Assembly (NCBI RefSeq): GCF_003063455.1
Contig: NZ_NESN01000003.1
Span: 248,001 to 312,000 of the forward strand
Source: Limnohabitans parvus II-B4
GTDB lineage: Bacteria > Pseudomonadota > Gammaproteobacteria > Burkholderiales > Burkholderiaceae_C
Direction of reading: 5' to 3'
Length of the DNA stretch: 64,000 nt
Below the pieces are notes generated by a model. That model did no database searches, was not told the origin of the DNA, and was given only the letters and a program-made list of their open reading frames with translations. Each line of letters starts with the position of its first letter. The first letter of the stretch is position 1. The translations under genes were made by a program, and so were the position numbers. Below, in pieces: positions 33,043 through 41,818 of this stretch.

Positions 33043-33506
33043 GCGGCACCGCCTTTCTTCATTTGGGCCGCAGCGCGGTGGATGGCGGCGCGCACGCGCT
33101 GGTAAGTGCCGCAGCGGCACAGGTTGGTCATGGCGGCGTCAATCTCGGCATCGCTGGGGTTGGGTGTTTTATCCAACAAGGCGGCGGCAGCCATCAGCAT
33201 GCCGCTTTGGCAGTAACCGCATTGCGGCACTTGTTCGGCGATCCAGGCCGCTTGCAAAGGGTGGGGCTTTTCAGCCGTCCCCAAAGATTCGATGGTTCGG
33301 ATTTTTTGATGGGCCACGGCAGACACGGGCATGACGCACGAGCGCACGGCTTGGCCGTTCACGTGCACGGTGCAAGCCCCACAAGCGGCGATGCCGCAGC
33401 CGAACTTGGTGCCCGTGAGATTCAATTCATCGCGCAGTACCCACAGCAAGGGCATGCTCGGGTCAGCGTTGGCGGTGCGGCTTTCGCCGTTGATGTGCAG
33501 TTCCAA
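33039..33506 (-). CDS. [2Fe-2S] subunit of xanthine-oxidase-family hydroxylase (IorA-like)
   Basis: Small electron-transfer subunit of 155 residues for the adjacent molybdenum subunit. Two [2Fe-2S] clusters are evident: plant-ferredoxin type with Cys37, Cys42, Cys45 and Cys57, and the C-terminal helical type with Cys96, Cys99, Cys130 and Cys132. There is no signal peptide, so if the complex is periplasmic it would travel with the Tat-bearing partner. It lies 87 bases downstream of kynA on the same strand and is translationally coupled to the large subunit. Confidence 0.93.
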   Translation of the reverse strand: MELHINGESRTANADPSMPLLWVLRDELNLTGTKFGCGIAACGACTVHVNGQAVRSCVMPVSAVAHQKIRTIESLGTAEKPHPLQAAWIAEQVPQCGYCQSGMLMAAAALLDKTPNPSDAEIDAAMTNLCRCGTYQRVRAAIHRAAAQMKKGGAA

Positions 33507-33593
33507 GGTGTCTCTCCAGTGATGGAATGAGTCATATTAGTGCAAATGGATGGCCATGCGAGTCACCCGTGCAGCGGTCATGCGTGATTGAAC

Positions 33594-34472
33594 TCACAGT
33601 TGTGTGCGCAGTGTCCAGATTTCGGGGAAGAGCACGGTGTCGAGCATCTTGCGCAGGTAGCTCACGCCGCCCGTGCCGCCCGTGCCGCGCTTGAAGCCGA
33701 TGACACGCTCCACTGTGGTGACGTGCCTAAAGCGCCACAAACGAAAAGCGTCTTCCAAGTCGGTCAGCTCTTCGCCCAGTTGGTACAGGTCCCAGTGTTG
33801 CTTAGGGTCTCTGTAGACCTCGAGCCAGGCGTTTTCGACTGCCTCGCTGGCGGGGTAGGGCTGACGCCAGTCGCGTTGCGTGTGGCCTTCTGGCACGTTC
33901 AGACCACGCCGCTTTAAGAGGCGCAAGCATTCGTCGTACAGCGAGGGTGCTTCGTAGGCCGCCTGCACGATGGCCGAGAGGTCGGGGCGATGCGCGTGGG
34001 GCTGCAGCATGGCGGCGTTCTTGTTACCCATCGAAAACTCGATGCAGCGGTATTGCCAGCTTTGAAAACCACTGGACTGTGCCAAGTAAGGGCGAATGGC
34101 GCTGTACTCAGGGGGTGTCATGGTGGCGAGCACATCCCAAGCGTGGACGAGTTGCTCCATGATCTTGCTGACGCGGGCGAGTTTTTTGAAGGCGTCGGGC
34201 AGTTCGTCGGTCGCGATGTTGTGGATGGCCGCTTGCAGCTCGTGCAACATCAGCTTCATCCACAGCTCGCTGGTCTGGTGCTGCACGATGAACAGCATCT
34301 CGTTGTGGTCGGGCGAGAGCGGTTTTTGCGCACTCAGGATGGCGTCGAGCTGCAGGTAGTCGCCGTAGCTCATGCGACCGTCAAAGTCGAGCTGGGCTTT
34401 TTCTTCTTGCACGATGCGCTCGCCTTGGGCGGCGCTGCTCTGAGTGGCGGAGGAGAAAGGGCAGGAACTCAT
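33594..34472 (-). CDS. kynA: Tryptophan 2,3-dioxygenase
   Basis: Haem dioxygenase that opens the indole ring of tryptophan to N-formylkynurenine. In the 292-residue product the distal histidine is His65 in VQHQTSELW. The proximal haem histidine is in [20 protein letters not shown] near the C-terminus. The ATG at 34472 is 10 bases past the kynU stop, with GAAAGG as ribosome binding site. It is the last of kynB-kynU-kynA, which together convert tryptophan to anthranilate plus alanine. Confidence 0.97.
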   Translation of the reverse strand: MSSCPFSSATQSSAAQGERIVQEEKAQLDFDGRMSYGDYLQLDAILSAQKPLSPDHNEMLFIVQHQTSELWMKLMLHELQAAIHNIATDELPDAFKKLARVSKIMEQLVHAWDVLATMTPPEYSAIRPYLAQSSGFQSWQYRCIEFSMGNKNAAMLQPHAHRPDLSAIVQAAYEAPSLYDECLRLLKRRGLNVPEGHTQRDWRQPYPASEAVENAWLEVYRDPKQHWDLYQLGEELTDLEDAFRLWRFRHVTTVERVIGFKRGTGGTGGVSYLRKMLDTVLFPEIWTLRTQL

Positions 34473-34482
34473 GACAAGCCTT

Positions 34483-35769
34483 TCAGGTCACGGCGTTTTT
34501 TTGGGCAAAGCGGGCGTCTTGCCATTCGCCGCTTTCCATCACCTGGCACAGGTGCTCAGCGGCTTGCCACACATCGGCGTAACCGATGTACAGCGGCGTG
34601 AAACCAAAGCGCAGGATGTCGGCGTGCTGGCCGCCATCGCCTGCCCTGAAGTCGCCAATCACGCCGCGCGCAATCAGGGCTTGCACGATGGCATAAGCGC
34701 CTTCGGCTCGGGTCAGGCTCACCTGCGAGCCGCGCAGGGCTTCTTCGACCGGGGTGGCGATGCCAAAGCCGTGGCCGTGCAAGCGGGTGCGCACCAGCTG
34801 CATGAACAGGCCCGTGAGGGCCAACGACTTTTGGCGAAGCGCGGCCATGCCGCCCAGCGCCTCGGCGGCCAAAAAGGCGTCGAGCCCGCAGTCGATTGCC
34901 GTGAGGCTCAAGATGGGTTGGGTGCCGCACTGGTAGCGCGTGATGCCTTGAGCAGGTTGGTAGTCGGGTGTGAAGGCAAACGGTGCGGCGTGGCCCCACC
35001 AACCGGCCAGCGGCTGCCAAAAGCGGTCGGTGTGCTGCGGGTGCACCCACACAAACGCAGGCGCGCCAGGGCCGCCGTTCAAGTATTTGTAGCCGCAGCC
35101 CACCGCAAAGTCGGCCCCAGACCCGTTCAGGTCGACGGGCACGGCACCTGCGCTGTGCGCCAAGTCCCACACGGTGAGGATGCCTTGGGCGTGGGCTTGC
35201 GCGGTCACGGTCTGCATGTTGTGCATGGCCCCGGTGCGGTAGTTCACATGGGTGAGCATAAGCACCGCCACATCGGCTTGCAGCGCAGCCGCGATCTCAT
35301 CGGCTTCGACCAGTTGCAGGGTGTAGCCGCGTTCTTTGCACAAGGCTTCTGCGATGTAGAGGTCGGTGGGAAAGTTGCTGCGCTCGCTGACGATTTTGGT
35401 TTTGTGCGGGTGGTCGGCCTTGGCAATGTGCAGCGCGGCGGCCAGCACTTTGAACAGGTTGATCGAGGTGCTGTCCGCCGCGATCACTTCGCCCGGCTGG
35501 GCACCGATGACGCGGGCAATCTTGTCGCCCACGCGCTGGGGCAGGGTGAACCAGCCTGCGGTGTTCCAGCTTTTGATCAGGTCGGTGCCCCATTCGTGCG
35601 TCACGGCATGGGCCACGCGGGCCGGGGCGGTTTTGGGCAACACGCCCAGCGAGTTGCCGTCCAGGTAAATCACGCCGGGGGGCAAATCGAACTGGTTGCG
35701 CAGGCCGCGCAGCGGGTCTTGCGCGTCCAGCAGTTCGCAGTCTTGCAAGGTGGGGGTGAGGTTCATCAT
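34483..35769 (-). CDS. kynU: Kynureninase
   Basis: PLP enzyme that cleaves kynurenine to anthranilate and alanine. The 428-residue product has the PLP lysine Lys228 in [14 protein letters not shown], and cofactor-contact residues in [11 protein letters not shown] just before it. The start is one of two adjacent ATGs (35769 or 35766). It lies 22 bases after kynB. Confidence 0.97.
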   Translation of the reverse strand: MMNLTPTLQDCELLDAQDPLRGLRNQFDLPPGVIYLDGNSLGVLPKTAPARVAHAVTHEWGTDLIKSWNTAGWFTLPQRVGDKIARVIGAQPGEVIAADSTSINLFKVLAAALHIAKADHPHKTKIVSERSNFPTDLYIAEALCKERGYTLQLVEADEIAAALQADVAVLMLTHVNYRTGAMHNMQTVTAQAHAQGILTVWDLAHSAGAVPVDLNGSGADFAVGCGYKYLNGGPGAPAFVWVHPQHTDRFWQPLAGWWGHAAPFAFTPDYQPAQGITRYQCGTQPILSLTAIDCGLDAFLAAEALGGMAALRQKSLALTGLFMQLVRTRLHGHGFGIATPVEEALRGSQVSLTRAEGAYAIVQALIARGVIGDFRAGDGGQHADILRFGFTPLYIGYADVWQAAEHLCQVMESGEWQDARFAQKNAVT

Positions 35770-35791
35770 GGGCTTGTCTTTCTAGGGGTGT

Positions 35792-36418
35792 TCAAAGTTC
35801 GCGCAAGACCGCACGTACGGGGCTGGCGTCGGCGGTCATGAGTTTCAGGGGCAGGGCGATCAGCTCGTAATCGCCTTCGGGCACGTCGTCGAGCAGCAGG
35901 TTTTCCAGCACGCGCAGGCCGCGTTGGCGAATGGCTTGGTGGCTGGGCAGCTGCTTGCTGTCGGCCGGGTCGATGCTGGCGCTGTCGGTGCCGATCAGCA
36001 GCACGCCCAGGTCGGCCAGGTGCTGCACGCAGGCGGGGTCAAAGGCGGTGAGTTGTGTGTCGAAGTGTTGGCTCGGAAACTGGCGGTAGGTGCGCACCAG
36101 CAGCCGCTCGGGCACATCGTTCAGGGCGCGCTGCAAATGGGCGATGGCGATCAAGTGGCCCACATCGATGGCGTGGATGACGCGGCAGCGGCCCAGAAAA
36201 GGCAGCAGGTCCAAAGCGCCGACGGCAGCGCCTTGTGGGTCGTAATGCAGTGGGGCATCGGCATGCGCTCCCACATGAGGCGACAGGGTGATGGCACTCA
36301 CGTTGACCGGGCATGCATCAGTCAGCGTGGCGGCCCATTGCTGGGTGTAGGGTGTGTCGCCCGGAAACACCGGGCTTTGCGCATCGATAGGTGGGGAGAT
36401 GTCCCAAAGTTTTTTCAT
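35792..36418 (-). CDS. kynB: Kynurenine formamidase
   Basis: Metal-dependent cyclase-type hydrolase that removes the formyl group from N-formylkynurenine. The 208-residue product carries the zinc-binding HxGxHxDxP motif (His48, His52, Asp54 in SPHVGAHADAP). ATG at 36418; the longer frame to 36472 has no family similarity. It is the first gene of kynBUA, though the YkgJ gene lies 68 bases upstream on the same strand. Confidence 0.95.
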   Translation of the reverse strand: MKKLWDISPPIDAQSPVFPGDTPYTQQWAATLTDACPVNVSAITLSPHVGAHADAPLHYDPQGAAVGALDLLPFLGRCRVIHAIDVGHLIAIAHLQRALNDVPERLLVRTYRQFPSQHFDTQLTAFDPACVQHLADLGVLLIGTDSASIDPADSKQLPSHQAIRQRGLRVLENLLLDDVPEGDYELIALPLKLMTADASPVRAVLREL

Positions 36419-36486
36419 GGTGTGCGAAGGTAGCACCTCGCAAAAAACCGTGGTGTCGGTTATTTCCAACACCCATCAAAAAGACT

Positions 36487-36795
36487 TCAGACGTTCAGCG
36501 CTGGCAGGCCATGGCGGCGACGCGCTTGCTCGCAAGCAGGGCTGCCTTCTTCAAACTCGCGGCAGGGCGATGGCCGCCATTCGTAAATGCCGCAAACGGC
36601 TTTTTCGCCCGTTTTGCCGTAGAGCGCAGCGCAGCGCGGCGGGCTGTGGTCGGTGCCCCGCATGCGGCAGGTGTGCTCGGTGATGGGCGAGGCCAGCCCA
36701 GCGGGCACATCGCCGCCGCCTTCTTCGTATTCGTAGACGGAAAAGTCCACCCGAAAGCTCACGCAGCAAGCGCCGCAGGTGGTGCAGTTGGACAT
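36487..36795 (-). CDS. YkgJ family cysteine cluster protein
   Basis: A 102-residue protein with the N-terminal cysteine cluster C-T-T-C-G-A-C-C (residues 4-11) and further cysteines near 43, 55, 68, 78 and 87. It belongs to the YkgJ/UPF0153 family, thought to bind zinc or iron; no activity is established. The PSPCREFEEG segment is the conserved C-terminal family motif. It may be co-transcribed with kynB. Confidence 0.88.
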   Translation of the reverse strand: MSNCTTCGACCVSFRVDFSVYEYEEGGGDVPAGLASPITEHTCRMRGTDHSPPRCAALYGKTGEKAVCGIYEWRPSPCREFEEGSPACEQARRRHGLPALNV

Positions 36796-36810
36796 GGGGT
36801 GAAGAGGGGA

Positions 36811-36861
36811 GTGGACCCCGGATCAAGTCCGGGGTGACAGGTGAGTGGGTCTGGGGTGACA
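36811..36861. repeat. Partial copy of the palindromic repeat element
   Basis: ACCCCGGA/TCCGGGGT with a TCAAG loop (36815-36835), followed by GACA, matches the right-hand hairpin of the element at 3360-3429. A second GGGGTGACA follows at 36853-36861, suggesting a decayed tandem copy. It lies between argF and the YkgJ gene. Confidence 0.75.
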
Positions 36862-36863
36862 AA

Positions 36864-37802
36864 TCAGGCTTGAACGCGGCCCAGCAGCAAGAACTCCATG
36901 AGCGCCTTTTGCACATGCATGCGGTTTTCGGCTTCGTCCCAGACCACCGATTGCGGGCCGTCGATGACTTCGGCGCTGACCTCTTCGCCGCGGTGGGCGG
37001 GCAGGCAGTGCATGAACAGGGCATCTGGTTTGGCGATCTGCATCATGGCTTCGTCCACGCACCAGTTGGCAAAGGCTTTTTTGCGGGCCTCGTTTTCGGC
37101 CTCGTAACCCATGCTGGTCCACACATCGGTGGTGACCAGGTCGGCACCTCGGCAGGCTTCCAGTGGGTCGCTGAAGAGCTTGAAGTTGGCCTTGCCCTTG
37201 AGGGCCGCCACGCTTTCGTTGACTTCATAGCCGCTGGGGGTGCTCACATGCACTGTGAAGCCCAGCAACTCGGCCGCCTGCAGCCAGGTGTTGGCCATGT
37301 TGTTGCCGTCACCCACCCAAGCCACTGTCTTGCCCTGAATGGAGCCCCGGTGCTCGATGTAAGTGAAGATGTCAGCCAGGATTTGGCAAGGGTGGAATTC
37401 GTTGGTCAGGCCGTTGATGACGGGCACGCGCGAGTGCGAGGCAAAGCGCTCGATCTTGTCTTGACCGTAGGTGCGGATCATGACGATGTCGGTCATGCGG
37501 CTGATCACGCGAGCGCTGTCTTCGATGGGCTCGGCGCGGCCCAACTGGCTGTCGCCCGTGGTCAGGTGCACCACCGAGCCGCCCAATTGGTACATGCCGG
37601 CCTCAAAGCTCACACGCGTGCGGGTGCTGGCTTTTTCGAAAATCATGGCCAGTGTGCGGTCGGCCAGTGGGTGGTATTTTTCGTAGGCCTTGAACTTGCG
37701 CTTGATTTCGGCAGCGCGGCTGAGCACGTGTGCGTATTCGTCGGCGCTCAGGTCGGTGAATTGCAGGTAATGCCGCACGGGCGCTGGGGCGGATGCACTC
37801 AT
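36864..37802 (-). CDS. argF: Ornithine carbamoyltransferase
   Basis: Makes citrulline from ornithine and carbamoyl phosphate. The 312-residue product has the carbamoyl-phosphate motif STRTR at 59-63, HPCQ near 137 and the ornithine-binding HCLP near 265. The ATG at 37802 overlaps the argD stop (ATGA), so argD and argF are translationally coupled. Confidence 0.97.
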   Translation of the reverse strand: MSASAPAPVRHYLQFTDLSADEYAHVLSRAAEIKRKFKAYEKYHPLADRTLAMIFEKASTRTRVSFEAGMYQLGGSVVHLTTGDSQLGRAEPIEDSARVISRMTDIVMIRTYGQDKIERFASHSRVPVINGLTNEFHPCQILADIFTYIEHRGSIQGKTVAWVGDGNNMANTWLQAAELLGFTVHVSTPSGYEVNESVAALKGKANFKLFSDPLEACRGADLVTTDVWTSMGYEAENEARKKAFANWCVDEAMMQIAKPDALFMHCLPAHRGEEVSAEVIDGPQSVVWDEAENRMHVQKALMEFLLLGRVQA

Positions 37803-39001
37803 GATTTTTCTGCCAAAAAGGTTTTGATCAAGGGCGCCAAAATGCTCACGACCTCGTCGGCTTCGGCCTCGGTCATGATCAGTGGAGGTACCAAGCGAAT
37901 GACACTGTCGGCGGTCACGCTCAGCAGCAGCCCAGCTTCGGCTGCGCGGCTCCAGACTGCGCCGCAGGGGCGGTCGAGTTCCACGCCCAGCATCAGGCCT
38001 TGCCCCCGGATTTCCTTGACGCCTTGAACGCCAGCAAGGGCTTTCTCAAGGGCACCGCGCAGATGGTCGCCGACCTTGGCTGCGTTGGCCATCAGACCGT
38101 CTTTCTCCATGATGCGGATGGTCTCGACCCCGGCGCGCATGGCCAGAGGGTTGCCGCCGAAGGTGGTGCCGTGGTTGCCGGGCTGGAAAATGTGGGCAGC
38201 CTTGGGGCCAGCCACGACCGCGCCGATCGGCACACCCGAGCCCAGACCTTTGGCCAGCGGCATCACATCAGGCACGATGCCAGCCCATTGGTGGGCAAAC
38301 CATTTGCCGGTGCGGCCCATGCCGCACTGCACTTCGTCGATCATCATGAGCCAGTCGTTCTGGTCACACAAGGCGCGCACTTGTTTCAGGTATTCAACGC
38401 GCATGGGGTTGACACCGCCTTCGCCCTGAATGGTTTCCATGAACACGGCCACCACGTTCGGGTTGCCTTGCGTGGCTTTTTTCAGTGCCTCGATGTCGTT
38501 GACCGGCACGCGCACAAAGCCTTCAAGCATGGGGCCAAAGCCTGTTTTGAGTTTCTCGTTGGCGGTGGCGCTCAGCGTGGCAATGCTGCGGCCATGGAAG
38601 GCTTTCTCGTAGACCACGATTTCGGGTTTGTCGATGCCCTTGTCATGCCCAAATTTGCGTGCAAGCTTGATCGCCGCTTCGTTGGCCTCGAGGCCCGTGC
38701 AGCAGAAGAACACATTGGTCATGCCCGACAGTTCGACCAATTTGGCCGCCAGCACTTCGGCGTTGGGCACATGGAAGTAGTTGCAGCTGTGGATCATTTT
38801 GCCCAGCTGGTCTTGCAGTGCCGGTACCAACTCGGGGTGGTTGTGGCCCAAGGTGTTCACGGCGATGCCGGCCAGCGCGTCGAGGTACGACTTGCCATTG
38901 ATGTCCCAGACTCGGCAACCTTGACCATGGCTGAGTGCAATCGGCAGTCGGCCATAGGTGTTCATGGTGTGCGGTGAGGCGGCTTCAATGAAAGCAGACA
39001 T
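37799..39001 (-). CDS. argD: Acetylornithine aminotransferase
   Basis: PLP class III aminotransferase converting N-acetylglutamate semialdehyde to N-acetylornithine, possibly also acting in lysine synthesis as a succinyl-DAP aminotransferase. The 400-residue product has the family motif MIDEVQCGMGRTG. The PLP lysine follows in PLAKGLGSGVPIGA near 250. The ATG at 39001 has AGGAG upstream. It heads argD-argF; the promoter must lie in 39002-39188, shared with the divergent DUF3579 gene. Confidence 0.96.
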   Translation of the reverse strand: MSAFIEAASPHTMNTYGRLPIALSHGQGCRVWDINGKSYLDALAGIAVNTLGHNHPELVPALQDQLGKMIHSCNYFHVPNAEVLAAKLVELSGMTNVFFCCTGLEANEAAIKLARKFGHDKGIDKPEIVVYEKAFHGRSIATLSATANEKLKTGFGPMLEGFVRVPVNDIEALKKATQGNPNVVAVFMETIQGEGGVNPMRVEYLKQVRALCDQNDWLMMIDEVQCGMGRTGKWFAHQWAGIVPDVMPLAKGLGSGVPIGAVVAGPKAAHIFQPGNHGTTFGGNPLAMRAGVETIRIMEKDGLMANAAKVGDHLRGALEKALAGVQGVKEIRGQGLMLGVELDRPCGAVWSRAAEAGLLLSVTADSVIRLVPPLIMTEAEADEVVSILAPLIKTFLAEKS

Positions 39002-39106
39002 GCGTGAACTCCTGAAATAAAAATCGGCCCAACGAAGAGGGCCGCTGAAACCAGATTTTAGAGGCACTTTGATGACGAGCCAGTGACGCCTGTCACGGGG
39101 TTGAAG

Positions 39107-39124
39107 TCTTATATAAGATAGAAT
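39107..39124 (+). promoter_or_regulatory. Operator-like palindrome identical to the gntR/mdh site
   Basis: TCTTATATAAGA at 39107-39118 is identical to the palindrome at 20284-20295. It is directly followed by TAGAAT (39119-39124), as the gntR copy is followed by TATGAT on its strand. The site lies 70 bases upstream of the DUF3579 gene and 106 bases upstream of argD. No good -35 was found. Confidence 0.5.
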
Positions 39125-39188
39125 ACCCGGGTAAACCAGAGGTCGGCGATCCCGAACTCTGTGCTCTCTTGACTAACCCCTCTATCCG

Positions 39189-39509
39189 ATGGTCTCCAAC
39201 TCTGCCAAAGAAGTCTTTATCCTGGGTCTGACCCAGGACGGAAAGACATTTCGCCCCAGCGACTGGGCTGAACGCTTGGCAGGCGTGATGAGCCAGTTTC
39301 GCCCCGGCGGGGCGATCCCCGGCAGCCACTTGAGCTATTCGCCTTGGTGCATTCCCACCACGATGGGCAACGCGAAATGCGTGGTGGTGCACCATGACCT
39401 GCGCGATTACGACGTGATGGCCTGGGACTTCGTGATGAACTTTGCCCGCGACAACCAACTGCAAGTGGCCGAAGCTTGTTTGTTGCCCGACCCGCCCACC
39501 AAAAAATAA
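39189..39509 (+). CDS. DUF3579 domain protein
   Basis: A 106-residue protein of the DUF3579 family, found mainly in betaproteobacteria. It has conserved FILGLTQDGKTFRPSDWAERL near the start and the SPWCIPT...KCVVVHHDLR segment in the middle. Function unknown. It is cytoplasmic by composition. It has its own terminator and is divergent from argD. The palindrome shared with the TCA regulator promoter lies upstream. Confidence 0.85.
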   Translation: MVSNSAKEVFILGLTQDGKTFRPSDWAERLAGVMSQFRPGGAIPGSHLSYSPWCIPTTMGNAKCVVVHHDLRDYDVMAWDFVMNFARDNQLQVAEACLLPDPPTKK

Positions 39510-39521
39510 GACCACACGACC

Positions 39522-39545
39522 AACCGCCTTCGGGCGGTTTTTTAT
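39522..39545 (+). terminator. Intrinsic terminator after DUF3579 gene
   Basis: AACCGCC (39522-39528), a TTCG loop and GGCGGTT (39533-39539) are followed by a T run. It sits 13 bases past the stop. Confidence 0.9.
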
Positions 39546-39591
39546 TGGGCACGAGCTGTTGGTGGTTTGGATTGATGCACTGATGAATCTC

Positions 39592-39672
39592 GCTGAGTTG
39601 GGGGTATCGCCGGGTGACGATTTTTGCGAGCGAAGCGAGCCATGAGGAGCCCGGCGATACCCCCAACTCAGC
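39592..39672. repeat. 81-bp inverted-repeat element
   Basis: Two perfect 23-base arms (39592-39614 and 39650-39672) flank a 35-base centre that includes the direct repeat GCGAGC-GAA-GCGAGC. No ORF or target-site duplication is evident. It lies between the DUF3579 terminator and the rpsT terminator and looks like a non-autonomous mobile or REP-like element. Confidence 0.75.
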
Positions 39673-39691
39673 TGCTTTTGAATCCACCATG

Positions 39692-39723
39692 AAAAAACCG
39701 CCAAGGTTTGCACCAGGGCGGTT
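39692..39723 (-). terminator. Intrinsic terminator of rpsT
   Basis: AACCGCC (39696-39702) pairs with GGCGGTT (39717-39723). On the minus strand a uridine run follows (adenines 39692-39697 on plus). It lies 80 bases past the rpsT stop. Confidence 0.75.
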
Positions 39724-39802
39724 CAGTTTTCGCGGACAGCGCACCCGTTTCAAACGGCAGCGAGGACAGAGCCTCGCCGGGCTGTTGATCTGGTGGAGCG
39801 GA

Positions 39803-40105
39803 TCAGGCTGCGGCGAGGGCCAAAGTCTTGACTTTGGCGCTCAGGCGGCTCTTGTCACGAGCAGCCTTGTTTTTGTGGAAGATGCCTTTGTCGGCAATGA
39901 TGTCCACCACGGTTTGCATTTTGGCAAACAACTCTGTGGCTTTGGTCTTGTCGCCAGCTGCAACGGCTTTTTCGACGTTTTTCACAGCAGTGCGGTATTT
40001 GGAGCGCAGCGAAGAGTTCGCAGCGTTGATTTTGATGTCTTGGCGGACGCGTTTACGGCCGGAAGCAAGACGGGGGTTTTTCTTTTTGGGTTTAGCGGAT
40101 GCCAT
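39803..40105 (-). CDS. rpsT: 30S ribosomal protein S20
   Basis: Primary 16S rRNA-binding protein of the small subunit. The product is 100 residues and highly basic, with the S20 signature [20 protein letters not shown] at the N-terminus and long helices thereafter. The C-terminus is slightly extended (LALAAA) relative to enteric S20. Single gene with its own terminator, divergent from murJ. Confidence 0.97.
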   Translation of the reverse strand: MASAKPKKKNPRLASGRKRVRQDIKINAANSSLRSKYRTAVKNVEKAVAAGDKTKATELFAKMQTVVDIIADKGIFHKNKAARDKSRLSAKVKTLALAAA

Positions 40106-40223
40106 ATATGTATTCTTTCAATGTCTGAGGATGATGTCCAGCGAACCCGGCATTCTAGCAGATGTGCGATGCCTTGCGCCCGCCTGTTCTGGGGCCACGG
40201 ACAAGTCTGAGCCGCAGGACCGC

Positions 40224-40229
40224 TACACT
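40224..40229 (+). promoter_or_regulatory. Possible -10 element of murJ at leaderless spacing
   Basis: TACACT ends 8 bases before the murJ GTG start at 40238, and there is no Shine-Dalgarno sequence. Transcription would begin at or near the start codon. Confidence 0.4.
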
Positions 40230-40237
40230 CGCCCTCT

Positions 40238-41803
40238 GTGAGCCTCTTACGTTCTGCCTCTGTTGTGTCGTTTTTTACCCTGGCCTCTCGGGTGACGGGC
40301 TTGGTGCGCGAGCTGCTCATTGCCTCCGCTTTTGGTGCCAGCGCCTTGACGGACGCCTTCAATGTGGCCTTTCGCATTCCCAATTTGTTTCGGCGCTTGT
40401 TCGCTGAAGGGGCTTTCAGCCAAGCTTTTGTGCCCGTGTTGGCGGCCAGCCGTGCCCAGCACGGTGACGAAGCCACCAAAGAAGTGATCGACAGCGTGGC
40501 CACGGCTTTGGCCTGGTCGGTACTGGTGGTGTCCCTATTGGGTGTGTTGGCCTCACCCTGGTTGGTTTGGGCTTTGGCCAGTGGCTTGCAGCAAGACCCC
40601 CGGGGCTACGGCACGGCGGTCAACATGACACGCTGGATGTTTCCCTACATCGCCTTCATGTCCATGGTCGCCTTGTCAGCCGGGGTCTTGAACACCTGGC
40701 GACGCTTTGCTGTGCCGGCGGCTACGCCTGTTTTGTTGAACGTGAGTGTGATTGCCGCCGCCTGGTGGTTGTCACCTTGGCTGGCCCGTCAAGGGTTTGA
40801 AGCCATTTATGCATTGCCCGTGGGCGTCATGGCGGGTGGCTTTCTGCAACTGGCCGTGCAAATTCCGGCGCTTCATCGTCTGGGTTTGTTGCCCCGGCTG
40901 GGCTTGGGGCCCGCTGCGGTCAAAAAAGCTTGGACCAACCCGGCGACGCGCAACATCTTGCGTCTGATGGCACCCGCTTTGCTGGGCGTTGGCGTGGCGC
41001 AGATCTCCTTGCTGATCAACACCCAAATTGCTTCACACTTGGCTCCTGGAAGCGTCAGTTGGCTCACCTACGCTGACCGTTTGATGGAGTTTCCGACCGC
41101 CATGCTGGGGGTGGCGCTGGGTGTCGTACTGATGCCCCAGTTGGCTGCAGCCAAAGCCACTGGAGACAGCGAGCGTTATGCCGCCATGCTCGATTGGGGT
41201 TTGCGCATGGTCCTGTTGTTGTCCTTGCCTTGTGCAGCAGCTTTGTTGGTGTTTTCGCAGCCACTGGTTTCGGTGCTGTACCACTATGGCGCGTTCACCG
41301 ACCGGGATGTTCAGCAAACCACTTTGGCTTTGACGGGCTATGGCGTGGGCTTGCTGGGCCTGGTGGCCATCAAAGTGCTGGCACCTGGTTATTACGCCAG
41401 CCAGGACATCCGCACACCGGTGCGCATTGCCGTCGTGGTGCTGGTGCTCACGCAAGTGTTCAACGTGCTTTTGGTGCCTCATTTGGCGCATGCAGGGCTG
41501 GCGCTTTCGATTGGTTTGGGCGCGCTGGTCAATGCGGGCTGGTTGCTGGTGGGCCTGCTGCGCAGGGGTAGTTACAAGCCCCAACCGGGTTGGTTGCGTT
41601 TTGTGTTTCAGGTTTTGCTGGCCACAGGCTTGCTGACGGGCTTGCTGTGGTTTTCTGCCCAGGCCCTGCCGTGGGTGCCCATGCGAGAGGCGGCTTGGCA
41701 GCGCATCGGCTGGATGGTCTTGGTGATGGCCGCTTCCGCCGTGTTGTATTTTGGGGCGCTGTGGTGCACGGGCTTGCGGCTCAAGGCTTTTTTGAAGCGG
41801 TGA
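40238..41803 (+). CDS. murJ: Lipid II flippase MurJ
   Basis: Flips lipid II across the inner membrane for peptidoglycan assembly. The 521-residue product has about 14 membrane helices. The MurJ N-terminal signature SFFTLASRVTGLVRELLIA is at 11-29, with functionally important arginines in its first helix and in RIPNLFRRLFAEGAF. The start codon is GTG at 40238. SirB1-like gene follows after 15 bases. Confidence 0.95.
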   Translation: MSLLRSASVVSFFTLASRVTGLVRELLIASAFGASALTDAFNVAFRIPNLFRRLFAEGAFSQAFVPVLAASRAQHGDEATKEVIDSVATALAWSVLVVSLLGVLASPWLVWALASGLQQDPRGYGTAVNMTRWMFPYIAFMSMVALSAGVLNTWRRFAVPAATPVLLNVSVIAAAWWLSPWLARQGFEAIYALPVGVMAGGFLQLAVQIPALHRLGLLPRLGLGPAAVKKAWTNPATRNILRLMAPALLGVGVAQISLLINTQIASHLAPGSVSWLTYADRLMEFPTAMLGVALGVVLMPQLAAAKATGDSERYAAMLDWGLRMVLLLSLPCAAALLVFSQPLVSVLYHYGAFTDRDVQQTTLALTGYGVGLLGLVAIKVLAPGYYASQDIRTPVRIAVVVLVLTQVFNVLLVPHLAHAGLALSIGLGALVNAGWLLVGLLRRGSYKPQPGWLRFVFQVLLATGLLTGLLWFSAQALPWVPMREAAWQRIGWMVLVMAASAVLYFGALWCTGLRLKAFLKR

Positions 41804-41818
41804 GGGGAGGAAGACTTC

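Noticed and set aside
36551-37024. 157-residue minus frame spanning the argF end and YkgJ gene
   Set aside because: It includes the translated repeat string (TPDLIRG) and runs out of frame through argF and the YkgJ gene.
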